Of a stretch of DNA of 64,000 nt, positions 17,633 through 25,737 are shown one piece after another. This DNA is from Proteobacteria bacterium 005FR1 (GTDB lineage Bacteria; Pseudomonadota; Gammaproteobacteria; Pseudomonadales; Cellvibrionaceae), in the NCBI GenBank assembly GCA_026192395.1, contig WACF01000002.1, positions 434,001 through 498,000 of the forward strand, read 5' to 3'. Below the pieces are notes generated by a model. The model was not told the DNA's origin. It saw only the letters and a program-made list of their open reading frames with translations, and did no database searches. Made by a program: the position numbers and the translations under genes. How positions within the stretch are numbered: position 1 is the stretch's first letter; each line of letters opens with the position of its first letter.

Positions 17633-18181
17633 TCACGGGCGCAGGCCTGAGAATTCCTCGAGCAGCTGAGTGCACCAGCGGCGGATGCGCTCGTCGGACT
17701 CCTCGAATTCATTCTCTTCGTCCAGCGCCAGCCCGACGAAATGCTTTTTGTCTCCGGCCAGGGCCGCCGAGCTGGTGAACTGATAACCCGCCGCGGGCCA
17801 GTAGCCGCGAATCTCGGCCCCTTGCTGTACCACCTGATCGTGCAGGTAGCCCATGGCATCCTGGAACCACTCGGGGTAGCCCACCTGATCTCCGCAGCCA
17901 TAGATGGCCACCTGCTTGCCGGCGAAATCCAGCTCGGCGAGATCGCTCCAGACCGCCTCCCAGTCCTCCTGCAATTCGCCGTAGTCCCAGGTGGGAATGC
18001 CCAGGATCAGATAGTCGTACTCGGTCATCCGCTGAATCGGGTCCTTGCTCACGTCGAACAGCTCCAGCTCGACCCCCTCCACGTCGGCGAAGAAATCGCG
18101 GATTTTCTCCGCAGCGATTTCCGTATAGCAGGTGGAGCTGCCGTAGAACAAACCGATCCGGCTCATTGCATTTTCACTCAT
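17633..18181 (-). CDS. fldB: Flavodoxin (FldB-like)
   Basis: A 182-residue long-chain flavodoxin. The FMN phosphate loop is GLFYGSSTCYTE; aromatic and acidic residues around PTWDYGELQEDW and GCGDQVGYPEWF cover the isoalloxazine. It is a soluble low-potential electron carrier. Length and the SSTCYTE loop fit FldB rather than FldA. The N-terminus has two in-frame ATGs (MSENAM); the first is used, but neither has a strong ribosome site. It sits directly before mnmC (9 bases). Confidence 0.88.
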   Translation of the reverse strand: MSENAMSRIGLFYGSSTCYTEIAAEKIRDFFADVEGVELELFDVSKDPIQRMTEYDYLILGIPTWDYGELQEDWEAVWSDLAELDFAGKQVAIYGCGDQVGYPEWFQDAMGYLHDQVVQQGAEIRGYWPAAGYQFTSSAALAGDKKHFVGLALDEENEFEESDERIRRWCTQLLEEFSGLRP

Positions 18182-18227
18182 CGTTGATTCGCTGACTGTT
18201 TCGATCGCTGCAGGCGAAAAAATTGCG

Positions 18228-18701
18228 CTAAATCGCCCCGGGGAAATCCAATTGCCGCCACGCTTCGTACACTATAACCGCCGCGGCATTGGACAGGTTC
18301 ATGCTGCGGCTGCCTGGCATCATGGGAATGCGCAGCACTTGTTCCGGCGGCAGGCTGTCGAGAATCTCGGCGGGCAAACCGCGCGTTTCGGGCCCGAAGA
18401 CCAGCCAATCGTCGGCTGTATAGACTACCCGGTCGTATCGCTGCTGGCCTTTGGTGGATATCGCCAGCAGGCGCTGAGGGCGGTCCTGCTCGTTCAGATG
18501 CGCGAGAAAAGCGCTCCAGCCGCGGTGCACCACCATGTCCCGCCACTCGCCGTAGTCCAGTCCGGCGCGGCGCAGGCGCTTGTCGTCGAGGGCGAAGCCG
18601 AGCGGCTCGATCAGGTGCAAGTGCCCGCCGGTATTGGCCGCAAGGCGGATGATGTTGCCCGTATTGGGCGGAATTTCCGGTTGGAAGAGGACGATATTCA
18701 T
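18228..18701 (-). CDS. trmL: tRNA (cytidine/uridine-2'-O-)-methyltransferase TrmL
   Basis: A 157-residue minimal SPOUT enzyme that 2'-O-methylates wobble position 34 of two leucine tRNA isoacceptors. Family motifs are visible: FQPEIPPNTGN near the N-terminus, FGPETRGLP in the middle, and the knot segment IPMMPGSRSMNLSNAAAV. The start MNIVLFQPEI is chosen over an upstream in-frame codon because it matches the usual N-terminus and length. It is probably the first gene of the minus-strand group trmL-fldB-mnmC. Confidence 0.93.
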   Translation of the reverse strand: MNIVLFQPEIPPNTGNIIRLAANTGGHLHLIEPLGFALDDKRLRRAGLDYGEWRDMVVHRGWSAFLAHLNEQDRPQRLLAISTKGQQRYDRVVYTADDWLVFGPETRGLPAEILDSLPPEQVLRIPMMPGSRSMNLSNAAAVIVYEAWRQLDFPGAI

Positions 18702-18814
18702 CAGCTGACAGGTAAGTGCGAAGGACCTGACTGACTTCAATCAGGTGAACCGGGAGAAGTGGTCTATTCTATCAGAGGAGCGGAGAGTGGCGCTGGAAGC
18801 ACTTCATTGGCGTC

Positions 18815-18823
18815 TGATACAAT
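18815..18823 (+). promoter_or_regulatory. Candidate extended -10 promoter of the MSHA operon
   Basis: TGATACAAT is an extended -10 element (TGn followed by TACAAT, five of six to consensus). The -35 region 17-18 bases upstream is poor, as is common with extended -10 promoters. It would give a leader of about 100 bases before mshI and diverges from trmL. Confidence 0.4.
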
Positions 18824-18928
18824 CCCGCTGTTTATTCCAAGAACGAATATGACCGCATTGCGTTTTGTCGACTATTTCACAAAATCGGCTACGCTTTTGG
18901 AAAAAGGGTAACAACTCGGAGCAAGACG

Positions 18929-19843
18929 GTGTTTTTTCCGTGGGGCCAAAAGCACAGTAATCAGCTATTGGGCGTTGAAGTCTCGGACGAGGGGCTCGCC
19001 CTGGCGCGAATGATCCGTGGCAAAGCGGGCCTGCGCCTGGAAAGCTGTGACTTCATCAGCATGGCCGCCGCAGGTTCTCTGGCTGAAGCCCTGTCTGACC
19101 GAATCAAGACCATCGGTGCCAGAGACCGCGCCTGCAACTGGGTGCTGGCAAATAGCAGCTACACGCTGCTGTTGGTGGAGGCGCCGAACGTACCGCCCGA
19201 AGAGCTGCGCGATGCCATGCGCTGGCGAGTCAAGGATTTGATCTCTTTCCCCGCCGAACAGGCGACCATCGACATATTTCCCCTCCCCGAAGACGGCAGC
19301 CGCGGCAAAAAGATGTACTACGTCGTGGTCAGCGAGCGGTCGCAGATTCAGGACACCGTGGAGCTGGCCCGCAAGAGCGGCCTGCGTCTGCAAAGTATCG
19401 ACATTGCCGAGATGGCCTTGCGCAATATCGCCGAGCTGATACCGGCCGATCGGCGCGGCCTCGCCCTCGTGCGTCTGCGGCAAGGGGCGGGCAATCTGGT
19501 ACTGATCCGTGAAGGTCGCGTCTACCTGTCTCGTCATTTCGAATTGAACTACAACGGCGGTCTTCTGGATGACTTGCCCGAAGATGCGCTGGTGCTGGAA
19601 CTGCAGCGCTCGCTGGACTACTTCGAGCGGCAAATGAGTCAGGAGCCGCCGGCGCGCATTCTATTCTGCGGCGACAACATCAGTGCCGACAAAATCACCC
19701 AGAACATGCGCAACAGTCTGCCAGGTGAACTGGGCTGCCTCGAGCTGTCCGGGCTGATTGCCGGCGCCGAGCAGTGCGAACCGCATCTACTGCAACTCTG
19801 CATGGGCGCGATCGGCGGCGCCCTGCGCCGGGAGGCCGCGTGA
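18929..19843 (+). CDS. mshI: MSHA biogenesis protein MshI (PilM-like)
   Basis: A 304-residue cytosolic protein with the actin-like fold of the PilM/GspL group (LLGVEVSDEGLALARM at the start, then a second lobe from about 150). First gene of the pilus operon, GTG start. In type IV pilus systems PilM-like proteins couple the inner-membrane PilN/PilO complex to the assembly ATPase. Its stop overlaps the next start (GTGA). No mshH (a degenerate GGDEF-EAL protein in Vibrio) precedes it. Confidence 0.85.
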   Translation: MFFPWGQKHSNQLLGVEVSDEGLALARMIRGKAGLRLESCDFISMAAAGSLAEALSDRIKTIGARDRACNWVLANSSYTLLLVEAPNVPPEELRDAMRWRVKDLISFPAEQATIDIFPLPEDGSRGKKMYYVVVSERSQIQDTVELARKSGLRLQSIDIAEMALRNIAELIPADRRGLALVRLRQGAGNLVLIREGRVYLSRHFELNYNGGLLDDLPEDALVLELQRSLDYFERQMSQEPPARILFCGDNISADKITQNMRNSLPGELGCLELSGLIAGAEQCEPHLLQLCMGAIGGALRREAA

Positions 19844-20445
19844 TTCGGCAGGAGGTCAACCTCTACACAGCCGAGTTCCGACGCGGCGAGCAGCCGCTAT
19901 CGGGGCGGATCATCGTCGGGACGAGCGTCGGCCTTCTCGTTCTGCTCCTCTTGGTGCAGGCGGTGACCACCTGGAATCTCAGTCGCGCGCGAAGCGAACT
20001 GGACCTTCAGCGCAACGAGGAGCGCCTTGTTTCCGAGCGCCTGCAGGTGCTGAGAGCATCCCGTCAGGCCGGCCGACGAAGCGAACTGGAGCGGCAGATC
20101 GAAACGCTGCATCGCGAAGTCGAGCGCCGGGAAGAATTGAAGTCCCTCATCAGCGGGCAGAATCTGGGCAATGCTGCCGGCTTTTCTCCCTACCTCGAGT
20201 CGCTCGCCAGACAGGCCGACGAAAGTATTTCCCTGAGCCAGATCCGTCTCCTGGATGGCGGTGACTATCTGGAGCTGGCGGGCTGGACCCGCAGACCGGA
20301 ATCTGTCCCGTATTACCTGCGCAAGCTGCGCGAGGAAAAGAGCTTCCAGAACGTGAAGTTTGGCGTGCTGGGCATTCGCAACAATGACGAACATCGCCAC
20401 AAGCTGGAGTTTTATTTGGGCCGACCGGAAGGAGGCCCGTCATGA
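19840..20445 (+). CDS. PilN-like MSHA assembly protein
   Basis: 201 residues: a short cytosolic N-terminus beginning VIRQEVNLYTAEFR, one transmembrane helix (about 25-45), a coiled coil rich in Arg/Glu/Leu (about 46-110), and a periplasmic ferredoxin-like domain. The NLY motif near the N-terminus is how PilN binds PilM, so this protein should dock on MshI. GTG 19840 overlaps the mshI stop by 4 bases; its own stop overlaps mshJ by 4 bases. Often annotated as a second mshI gene. Confidence 0.82.
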   Translation: MIRQEVNLYTAEFRRGEQPLSGRIIVGTSVGLLVLLLLVQAVTTWNLSRARSELDLQRNEERLVSERLQVLRASRQAGRRSELERQIETLHREVERREELKSLISGQNLGNAAGFSPYLESLARQADESISLSQIRLLDGGDYLELAGWTRRPESVPYYLRKLREEKSFQNVKFGVLGIRNNDEHRHKLEFYLGRPEGGPS

Positions 20446-21101
20446 ACGAGTATTGGCAAAGCCTGCTGGACAAGCTGGATGCCCTGAGCCTGCGCGAGCG
20501 GGCCTTGGTGCTGTTGTCGGTTCTCGCGGTTCTCTATCTCGCGTGGGATTTCGTGCTCTACCAGCCGATTGCCAATAGCAGAGCGACGGTGGCGACCGAG
20601 CTGGCGACCACAGAGCAGAAAATTGCCAGCATGAAGCAGGAGGAAACCATTCTTCTGCAGACCCTCGGCAGCGATCCCGACCGCGATTTAAAAATCCAGA
20701 TCAAGGATCTGGAGAACCGCATGGGCGCCCTGGATGCAAACCTCTCCGAGCTGTCGGTAGGCCTGGTCCCGGTAGACAGGCTGGCCACCATTCTCCAGGA
20801 CGTTCTGGCCAGAACAGACAACCTGCAACTGCAGAGCCTGCAAACCCTGCCGGTCGAAAAGCTCGCGCTGAACGTGAAGACCGATGCCGATGCCGCCAGC
20901 GCCGGCGTCTACAAACACACGGTAGCGATCACTGTGAAAGGCAGCTATTTCCAGCTGCTCGACTATTTGAAAAAGCTCGAAGGCATGGCCTGGCGATTCT
21001 ATTGGGACGAACTGCGTTATCAACGCGAAGACTATCCCGACGGGCTCTTCGAGATACGGGTTTACACACTCTCCACTGATGAGGGCCTGTTCGGTGTTTA
21101 A
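20442..21101 (+). CDS. mshJ: MSHA biogenesis protein MshJ (PilO-like)
   Basis: 219 residues: a cytosolic N-terminus, one transmembrane helix (about 22-42), a coiled coil, and a periplasmic domain ending in YTLSTDEGLFGV. The topology is that of PilO/GspM, the partner of the PilN-like protein encoded just before it. Starts with ATGA overlapping the preceding stop. The 3' end runs past the mshK start, giving continuous translational coupling. Confidence 0.85.
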   Translation: MNEYWQSLLDKLDALSLRERALVLLSVLAVLYLAWDFVLYQPIANSRATVATELATTEQKIASMKQEETILLQTLGSDPDRDLKIQIKDLENRMGALDANLSELSVGLVPVDRLATILQDVLARTDNLQLQSLQTLPVEKLALNVKTDADAASAGVYKHTVAITVKGSYFQLLDYLKKLEGMAWRFYWDELRYQREDYPDGLFEIRVYTLSTDEGLFGV

Positions 21102-21411
21102 CAGAATTTTTGTTTTGGGGCTGGTTCTGGTGACAACGCTGCCCGCGTCCGCCGAAGCGCTGCGCGACCCCACCCGGCCGCTGGACTATGTCACGGGTGT
21201 TGCCGCCGAAGCGCCCATCGAGCTCAATTCCATTCTGATCGCCCAGGGCCGGCGAATTGCCGTCATCAACGGCCAGGAAGCGGCGGAGCGGGAACGAATC
21301 GGTAATATTCTGGTGCTGCGCATTCTGCCCAACCAGGTAATCGTGCAGCGCAACGGGCGACAATACGAATTGAACTTGCACGGATCGCTGAAGCAGAAAA
21401 ACGCCAGCTAG
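21094..21411 (+). CDS. mshK: MSHA biogenesis protein MshK (pilotin/PilP-like)
   Basis: 105 residues from GTG 21094: a signal peptide (FNRIFVLGLVLVTTLPASAEA) and a small domain starting LRDPTRPL, the motif shared by MshK and PilP-type proteins that contact the secretin. GTG 21094 is preferred over ATG 21079 because GAGGG lies about seven bases upstream and the signal peptide then starts directly. It overlaps the end of mshJ. Expected role is linking the inner-membrane platform to the MshL secretin. Confidence 0.8.
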   Translation: MFNRIFVLGLVLVTTLPASAEALRDPTRPLDYVTGVAAEAPIELNSILIAQGRRIAVINGQEAAERERIGNILVLRILPNQVIVQRNGRQYELNLHGSLKQKNAS

Positions 21412-21456
21412 AAGTACAAAGCGGGGCCGGAAACGCGAGCAAAGGTATCCGCGTCA

Positions 21457-23103
21457 ATGCAAAGAAGAATAGAGATTTTGGGGATGGGGCAAGTGAATGT
21501 GAACTTTCGGATCGCAGCCGTGATCAGCCTGTTGCTGGTTCTGGCCGCGTGCGCCAGTCAGGAGCCGAAGCCCGTTACGGCGGCCGAAGAGGGCATTGCC
21601 GAAGCTGTATCCCAGAGCCAGGCGCCTCGCGACCTGCCTCCCGAGGTAAGCAATGCGCTGCTTGGCGGCGGTTTGAAACCCGGCGCGCCGGAGCCGGAGC
21701 GCTTTGACATTGCGGTCAACAACATGCCGGCCGAGCGCTTCTTTCTCGGGCTGGTGAGTGGTACCGACACCAACATGGTGGTGCACCCGGAAGTGGAGGG
21801 CACCGTTTCTCTCGAGCTGAAAGACGTCACTCTCGACGAGGTGCTGGATGTAACCCGCGAGGTGTTCGGCTACGAATACGCCCGCAACAACGGCATCTAC
21901 ACCATTTATCCGCGCAAGCTGCGCACCGAAGTCTTTCCCATCAACTACCTGGACGTTCGCCGACGTGGCCGCTCCGACACCAGCGTGCTGGTGGGCAAGA
22001 TCGAGTCCGGCAACAACAATCGCTTCGACGCCGTGAATGGTGGCGGCCTGAATCGCGACGACGAGGGTGAGATCGGCTCTGGCGCGCGCATTCAGACATC
22101 TTCCGATGCGGATTTCTGGGTAACGCTGGACGCCAGCGTGCGGGCGATTGTCGGCAGCGAAGGCGAAGGCCGAATGGTGATGGTGAACGCTCAGACCGGC
22201 ATGGTGGTAGTCAAGGCGCTGCCCACGGAGTTGTCGGCTGTGCGCAACTTCCTGGAAAAGTCCCAGCTCAGCGCCGGCCGGCAGGTAATCCTGGAAACCA
22301 AGATCATTGAAGTTCGTCTCGACGACGAGTTTGCTGCTGGCATCGACTGGTCGGCGATACAGGCACAGATGGCACTGGCCTACGATGTGGTCAAAATGAA
22401 TCCCGAATTCGGCCCCACCACCGTGGATAGCCAGGCGGCCTTCTCGACCATCTTCGGTGTTCAGGACATCGGCGAGCTGATCGACCTTCTAGACACCCAG
22501 GGGCATGTGCAGGTCCTGTCCAGTCCCCGGGTCTCCACGGTCAACAACCAGAAAGCGCTGATTCGCGTTGGCTCCGACGAGTTTTTTGTCACCGGCATTT
22601 CCAACCAGACCACCGCCAGCGCAGCGATCACCACCACCACGCCCACCGTGGAGTTGGCCTCCTTCTTCAGTGGCATCGCTCTCGATGTCACTCCGCAGAT
22701 CGCCGAAAATGGCGACGTGATCCTGCACGTGCACCCAGTGGTGAGCGAAGTCACCGATCAGCTGAAGCAGTTGACGGTGGGTGACGAGGAATTCGCATTG
22801 CCACTCGCCTTGCGTGACATCCGCGAGTCCGACAGCATCGTGCGTGCACGGGACGGGCAGGTGATCGTGCTCGGCGGGCTGATGCAGAAGATCAAGTCCG
22901 AGCGCCGCACCGATCGGCCAGGACTGGCGAGTGTTCCCGGCCTGAATCTGCTCTTCAAACATCGACGTGATCAGGAGGAAAAGACGGAACTAGTCATTTT
23001 GATGCGACCGGTCGTGGTCACCGACGAAGCCTGGGAAAGGGACATCCGGCAGACTGAACAGCGCATACAGGGATTAGGTGCCGATTATCGAGCACGTTTT
23101 TAG
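21457..23103 (+). CDS. mshL: MSHA secretin MshL
   Basis: A 548-residue outer-membrane secretin. The lipoprotein signal ends LAAC (Cys32 from this start), followed by a secretin N-domain region (about 80-165) and the secretin core (about 300-530) with the conserved VLSSPRVSTVNNQKALIRVG and the C-terminal VILGGLMQ and ELVILMRPVVV. It forms the pore for the MSHA pilus. In-frame ATG 21484 is an alternative start. The TAG stop codon is the first three bases of the repeat element at 23101-23404, so the original C-terminus may have been altered when the element inserted. Confidence 0.92.
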   Translation: MQRRIEILGMGQVNVNFRIAAVISLLLVLAACASQEPKPVTAAEEGIAEAVSQSQAPRDLPPEVSNALLGGGLKPGAPEPERFDIAVNNMPAERFFLGLVSGTDTNMVVHPEVEGTVSLELKDVTLDEVLDVTREVFGYEYARNNGIYTIYPRKLRTEVFPINYLDVRRRGRSDTSVLVGKIESGNNNRFDAVNGGGLNRDDEGEIGSGARIQTSSDADFWVTLDASVRAIVGSEGEGRMVMVNAQTGMVVVKALPTELSAVRNFLEKSQLSAGRQVILETKIIEVRLDDEFAAGIDWSAIQAQMALAYDVVKMNPEFGPTTVDSQAAFSTIFGVQDIGELIDLLDTQGHVQVLSSPRVSTVNNQKALIRVGSDEFFVTGISNQTTASAAITTTTPTVELASFFSGIALDVTPQIAENGDVILHVHPVVSEVTDQLKQLTVGDEEFALPLALRDIRESDSIVRARDGQVIVLGGLMQKIKSERRTDRPGLASVPGLNLLFKHRRDQEEKTELVILMRPVVVTDEAWERDIRQTEQRIQGLGADYRARF

Positions 23104-23404
23104 TGTCCCTTACCATGAATTCGTACCGTTTCAGCGAACCACACAAGGCCTCTGGCAAGGCGCGCCTCGCCGGGAATACCCAAGGCATTCGCTACGCTCG
23201 CGGGGCAGGCTCTGGCCGTAGCCCTTTCCAAGAGGCGCAACGCCGCCAGAAGCCTTGCATGGCTCGCCCATCGGGAGCCTGTGTCAGACGCCACTACGGC
23301 GTTGCACTCCATGTAAATAGAACCACTATTCCCGGCGGAGCGCGCCTTGTATTAGCGCCTGACACAGGCTCTGAAATGGTGCGAATTCATGGTAAGGGAC
23401 ACTA
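23101..23404. mobile_element. MITE-like element with long terminal inverted repeats between mshL and mshM
   Basis: A 304-bp non-coding insert. The left end TAGTGTCCCTTACCATGAAT and the right end (its reverse complement) form imperfect inverted repeats of about 34 bases with two mismatches. Internally a second inverted pair is seen (AGCCTGTGTCAG near 23277 against CTGACACAGGCT near 23360), plus another between about 23147 and 23260. The ends begin with TA, consistent with a TA target duplication. No transposase is encoded; small frames across it read the repeats themselves. It supplies the mshL stop codon, and AAGGGA at its right end lies seven bases before the mshM ATG. Confidence 0.8.
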
Positions 23405-24316
23405 ATGTATAAGGATTTCTACCGCTTTGATGAACTGCCGTTCACGCTGACGCCGAACACGCAGTTTTTCTTCAATCAGCAGAGCCATCGCGAAGCGCTC
23501 AACACCATGTTGCTGGCGCTGCGTCACAGCGAGGGCTTTATCAAGATCGTTGGCGAAGTGGGTACCGGCAAGACGCTGCTATGTCGCAAGCTCCTGTCAT
23601 TGCTGGATGGGCATTTCATCACCATCTACATTCCCAATCCCTATCTGACTCCCGAAGAGCTTAAGGGATTTATCGCCGAAGAGCTGGGCATCAAGCCGGA
23701 GCAGTCAATTCCCTCTTACGAGCTGCTAAGCATCATCTACCGTCATCTGATCAAGCTGGCGGAGCAGGGCAAGCAGGTGGTTCTGGTGATCGACGAAGCC
23801 CAGGCCATGCCGCGGGAAACCATCGAGAGCCTGCGCCTGCTGACCAATCTGGAAACCGAGCGTCGCAAACTGCTGCAGGTGGTTTTGCTTGGGCAGCCGG
23901 AACTGGACGTGCTGCTGAACCGGTCCGACCTGCGGCAGTTGAAACAGCGCATTGTGTTCTCCGAACGCCTGCGACCCTTCTCGGTGTCGGGGACTGCCCA
24001 TTACGTAAGACATCGCTTGCTGGCCGCGGGCTGCAAGGCGGAACTGTTCACGCCCGGTGCGCTGCGTCTGCTGGCGCTCGCCTCCGGCGGTACGCCGCGC
24101 CTGATCAACATTCTCGCCCACAAAAGCCTGCTCGCTGCCTACGGTCGCAGCGAACCGCAAGTAAAGGCCAAGCACGTGGCCCGCGCCATGGCTGATACCG
24201 AAGAAAGCCGCTGGCAAGGCAAGTTGTTTGCCTGGCGTTGGCGTCTGCTGGCGCCGCTGGCCGTCACGGTCGGTGCAGCATTCGTGCTCCAGGATTTCCT
24301 GCGAGGTTTGCTGTGA
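23405..24316 (+). CDS. mshM: MSHA biogenesis ATPase MshM (ExeA-like)
   Basis: A 303-residue AAA ATPase: Walker A GEVGTGKTLL from residue 50, Walker B VVLVIDEAQAM, the R-finger region, and a single hydrophobic C-terminal helix (WRLLAPLAVTVGAAFVLQDFL). ExeA-like proteins help place or assemble the secretin using ATP. The start codon directly abuts the MITE-like element, whose end provides the only good ribosome site (AAGGGA). The last four bases overlap the GTG of mshN. Confidence 0.9.
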   Translation: MYKDFYRFDELPFTLTPNTQFFFNQQSHREALNTMLLALRHSEGFIKIVGEVGTGKTLLCRKLLSLLDGHFITIYIPNPYLTPEELKGFIAEELGIKPEQSIPSYELLSIIYRHLIKLAEQGKQVVLVIDEAQAMPRETIESLRLLTNLETERRKLLQVVLLGQPELDVLLNRSDLRQLKQRIVFSERLRPFSVSGTAHYVRHRLLAAGCKAELFTPGALRLLALASGGTPRLINILAHKSLLAAYGRSEPQVKAKHVARAMADTEESRWQGKLFAWRWRLLAPLAVTVGAAFVLQDFLRGLL

Positions 24317-25695
24317 GTCTGGTTAACGACATGCTGCGCGATCTGGAAGCGGGCAAGCGCGAGCCGCTGCCGGAGGGTATTTCCACGGCTGACGCCCGTG
24401 CGGAACAGAATGGTCCGCAGCGAAAGTACCCTACCGTGGCGATTGCAGCTGTGCTGATTCCTGCGGCTTTCTATGCGGGCATCAACTGGCAAGCTGCCAG
24501 CGCTCCGGAGCCGATCATCGCCAAGTCGCAAACGATGGAGCTGGTAGTGCAAACGGCCGAGCCAATTACAGACCAGCGTCCCGCAGCCGATAACCAGCTG
24601 CAGCAGGTGGCCGTTGCGCCTCGGATGCAGGAGCAGAGTCAGCCCTCGACGGAACAAGGGCCGCAAGTCGAGCAGCTTGATGATGCCGAAGCGGCGCTGC
24701 TTGCCAGAATCGAGCCATTGCTAAAGGCCGCAGAACGCGCTTTTGCGGAAAACCGCCTGATGACGCCCGTGGAGGACAATGCCTTCAGCCGCTACCAGGC
24801 GGTATTGTTGCTGGATCCGAATCAGCCGCAAGCGCTCGAAGGCATTCGCAACATTGCGCAGCGCTATCTCCGCTTCTATACAGAGACATTCAACAGCGGT
24901 TTTAGCTCTACAGCCGAGCAGTACCGGGAAAAAGCCGAACGCGTGGTGAGTGGCTATCCGCAACTGATCAGCTGGTTTGAAGCGCGTGTGGCGGAAACCG
25001 AAGCCAATCTGGTTCAAGTGGCGGAGGCCGACGCTGAGCCGGAAGTATTGGATCCCACAGAGGCGACTCCGATAGCGGCAAGGCCTCCAGTGGAGCAAGC
25101 ACAGAATGCACAAACGGTCCGGGTTCTAAAAACCGATCGCGACCAGCGTGTCGCCGCACAGGCAAGAAACCTGATTAGCCAGGGACGTTTTGCCCCGGCC
25201 GAAAGCCTGCTGATCGCCCACTTGCAGCAGTATCCGGACGGCACAGCGGCTCGTACGGCGCTCGTCGAGTTTTACCTGGAGACCGCCAACGCGGCGGCCG
25301 CCAGCGTTCACATTGAACAGCTCACAGGGCTGCCTGATTATCAACGCGCCCATTTTCAAGCGCGCGTGGCGATGTTGAAGGGTGATCTGGAAGTGGCTCT
25401 GTCCACATTGAATTCGGTCGATCCGATCGTCGCTGAGGCACCGGACTTTCACGCTTACCAGGCGGCGCTTTTCCATCAGGCGCAACGCTACAGGGAAGCC
25501 GCCGAGGTTTACGAGCAACTGCTGGCGCTACGCCAGAACGCATCCACTTACTGGCTGGGTCTGGCCGTTTCGCTGGATGCCTTGAAAGATAAGGCCGGCG
25601 CACTGCGCGCGTTTCGCCAGGCGCATCTTCACAGCCCCGCGGATGCGCCGAGTCGCGCCTACGTGGAAGCACGAATTCGCAGTTTGTCGAATTAA
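24313..25695 (+). CDS. mshN: MSHA biogenesis TPR protein MshN
   Basis: 460 residues from GTG 24313 (overlapping the mshM stop): a short cytosolic start SLVNDMLRDLEAGK, one transmembrane helix (about 40-57), a low-complexity Gln/Glu/Ala linker, then tetratricopeptide repeats (from about 280: ARNLISQGRFAPAESLL through the C-terminus). The N-terminal MLRDLE motif is the usual MshN signature. The TPR part lies in the periplasm and probably scaffolds assembly of the pilus machine. Confidence 0.85.
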   Translation: MSLVNDMLRDLEAGKREPLPEGISTADARAEQNGPQRKYPTVAIAAVLIPAAFYAGINWQAASAPEPIIAKSQTMELVVQTAEPITDQRPAADNQLQQVAVAPRMQEQSQPSTEQGPQVEQLDDAEAALLARIEPLLKAAERAFAENRLMTPVEDNAFSRYQAVLLLDPNQPQALEGIRNIAQRYLRFYTETFNSGFSSTAEQYREKAERVVSGYPQLISWFEARVAETEANLVQVAEADAEPEVLDPTEATPIAARPPVEQAQNAQTVRVLKTDRDQRVAAQARNLISQGRFAPAESLLIAHLQQYPDGTAARTALVEFYLETANAAAASVHIEQLTGLPDYQRAHFQARVAMLKGDLEVALSTLNSVDPIVAEAPDFHAYQAALFHQAQRYREAAEVYEQLLALRQNASTYWLGLAVSLDALKDKAGALRAFRQAHLHSPADAPSRAYVEARIRSLSN

Positions 25696-25737
25696 AACGG
25701 TCGAGCTAGAAATCGCTACAGAGCAACGACGCAACCT

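Noticed and set aside
23103-23405. 100-codon frame across the mshL-mshM gap, and a minus-strand frame over the same bases
   Set aside because: Both read terminal inverted repeats and end in the same MVRIHGKGH/RIHGKGH-like residues, as expected of a palindromic element rather than a gene.
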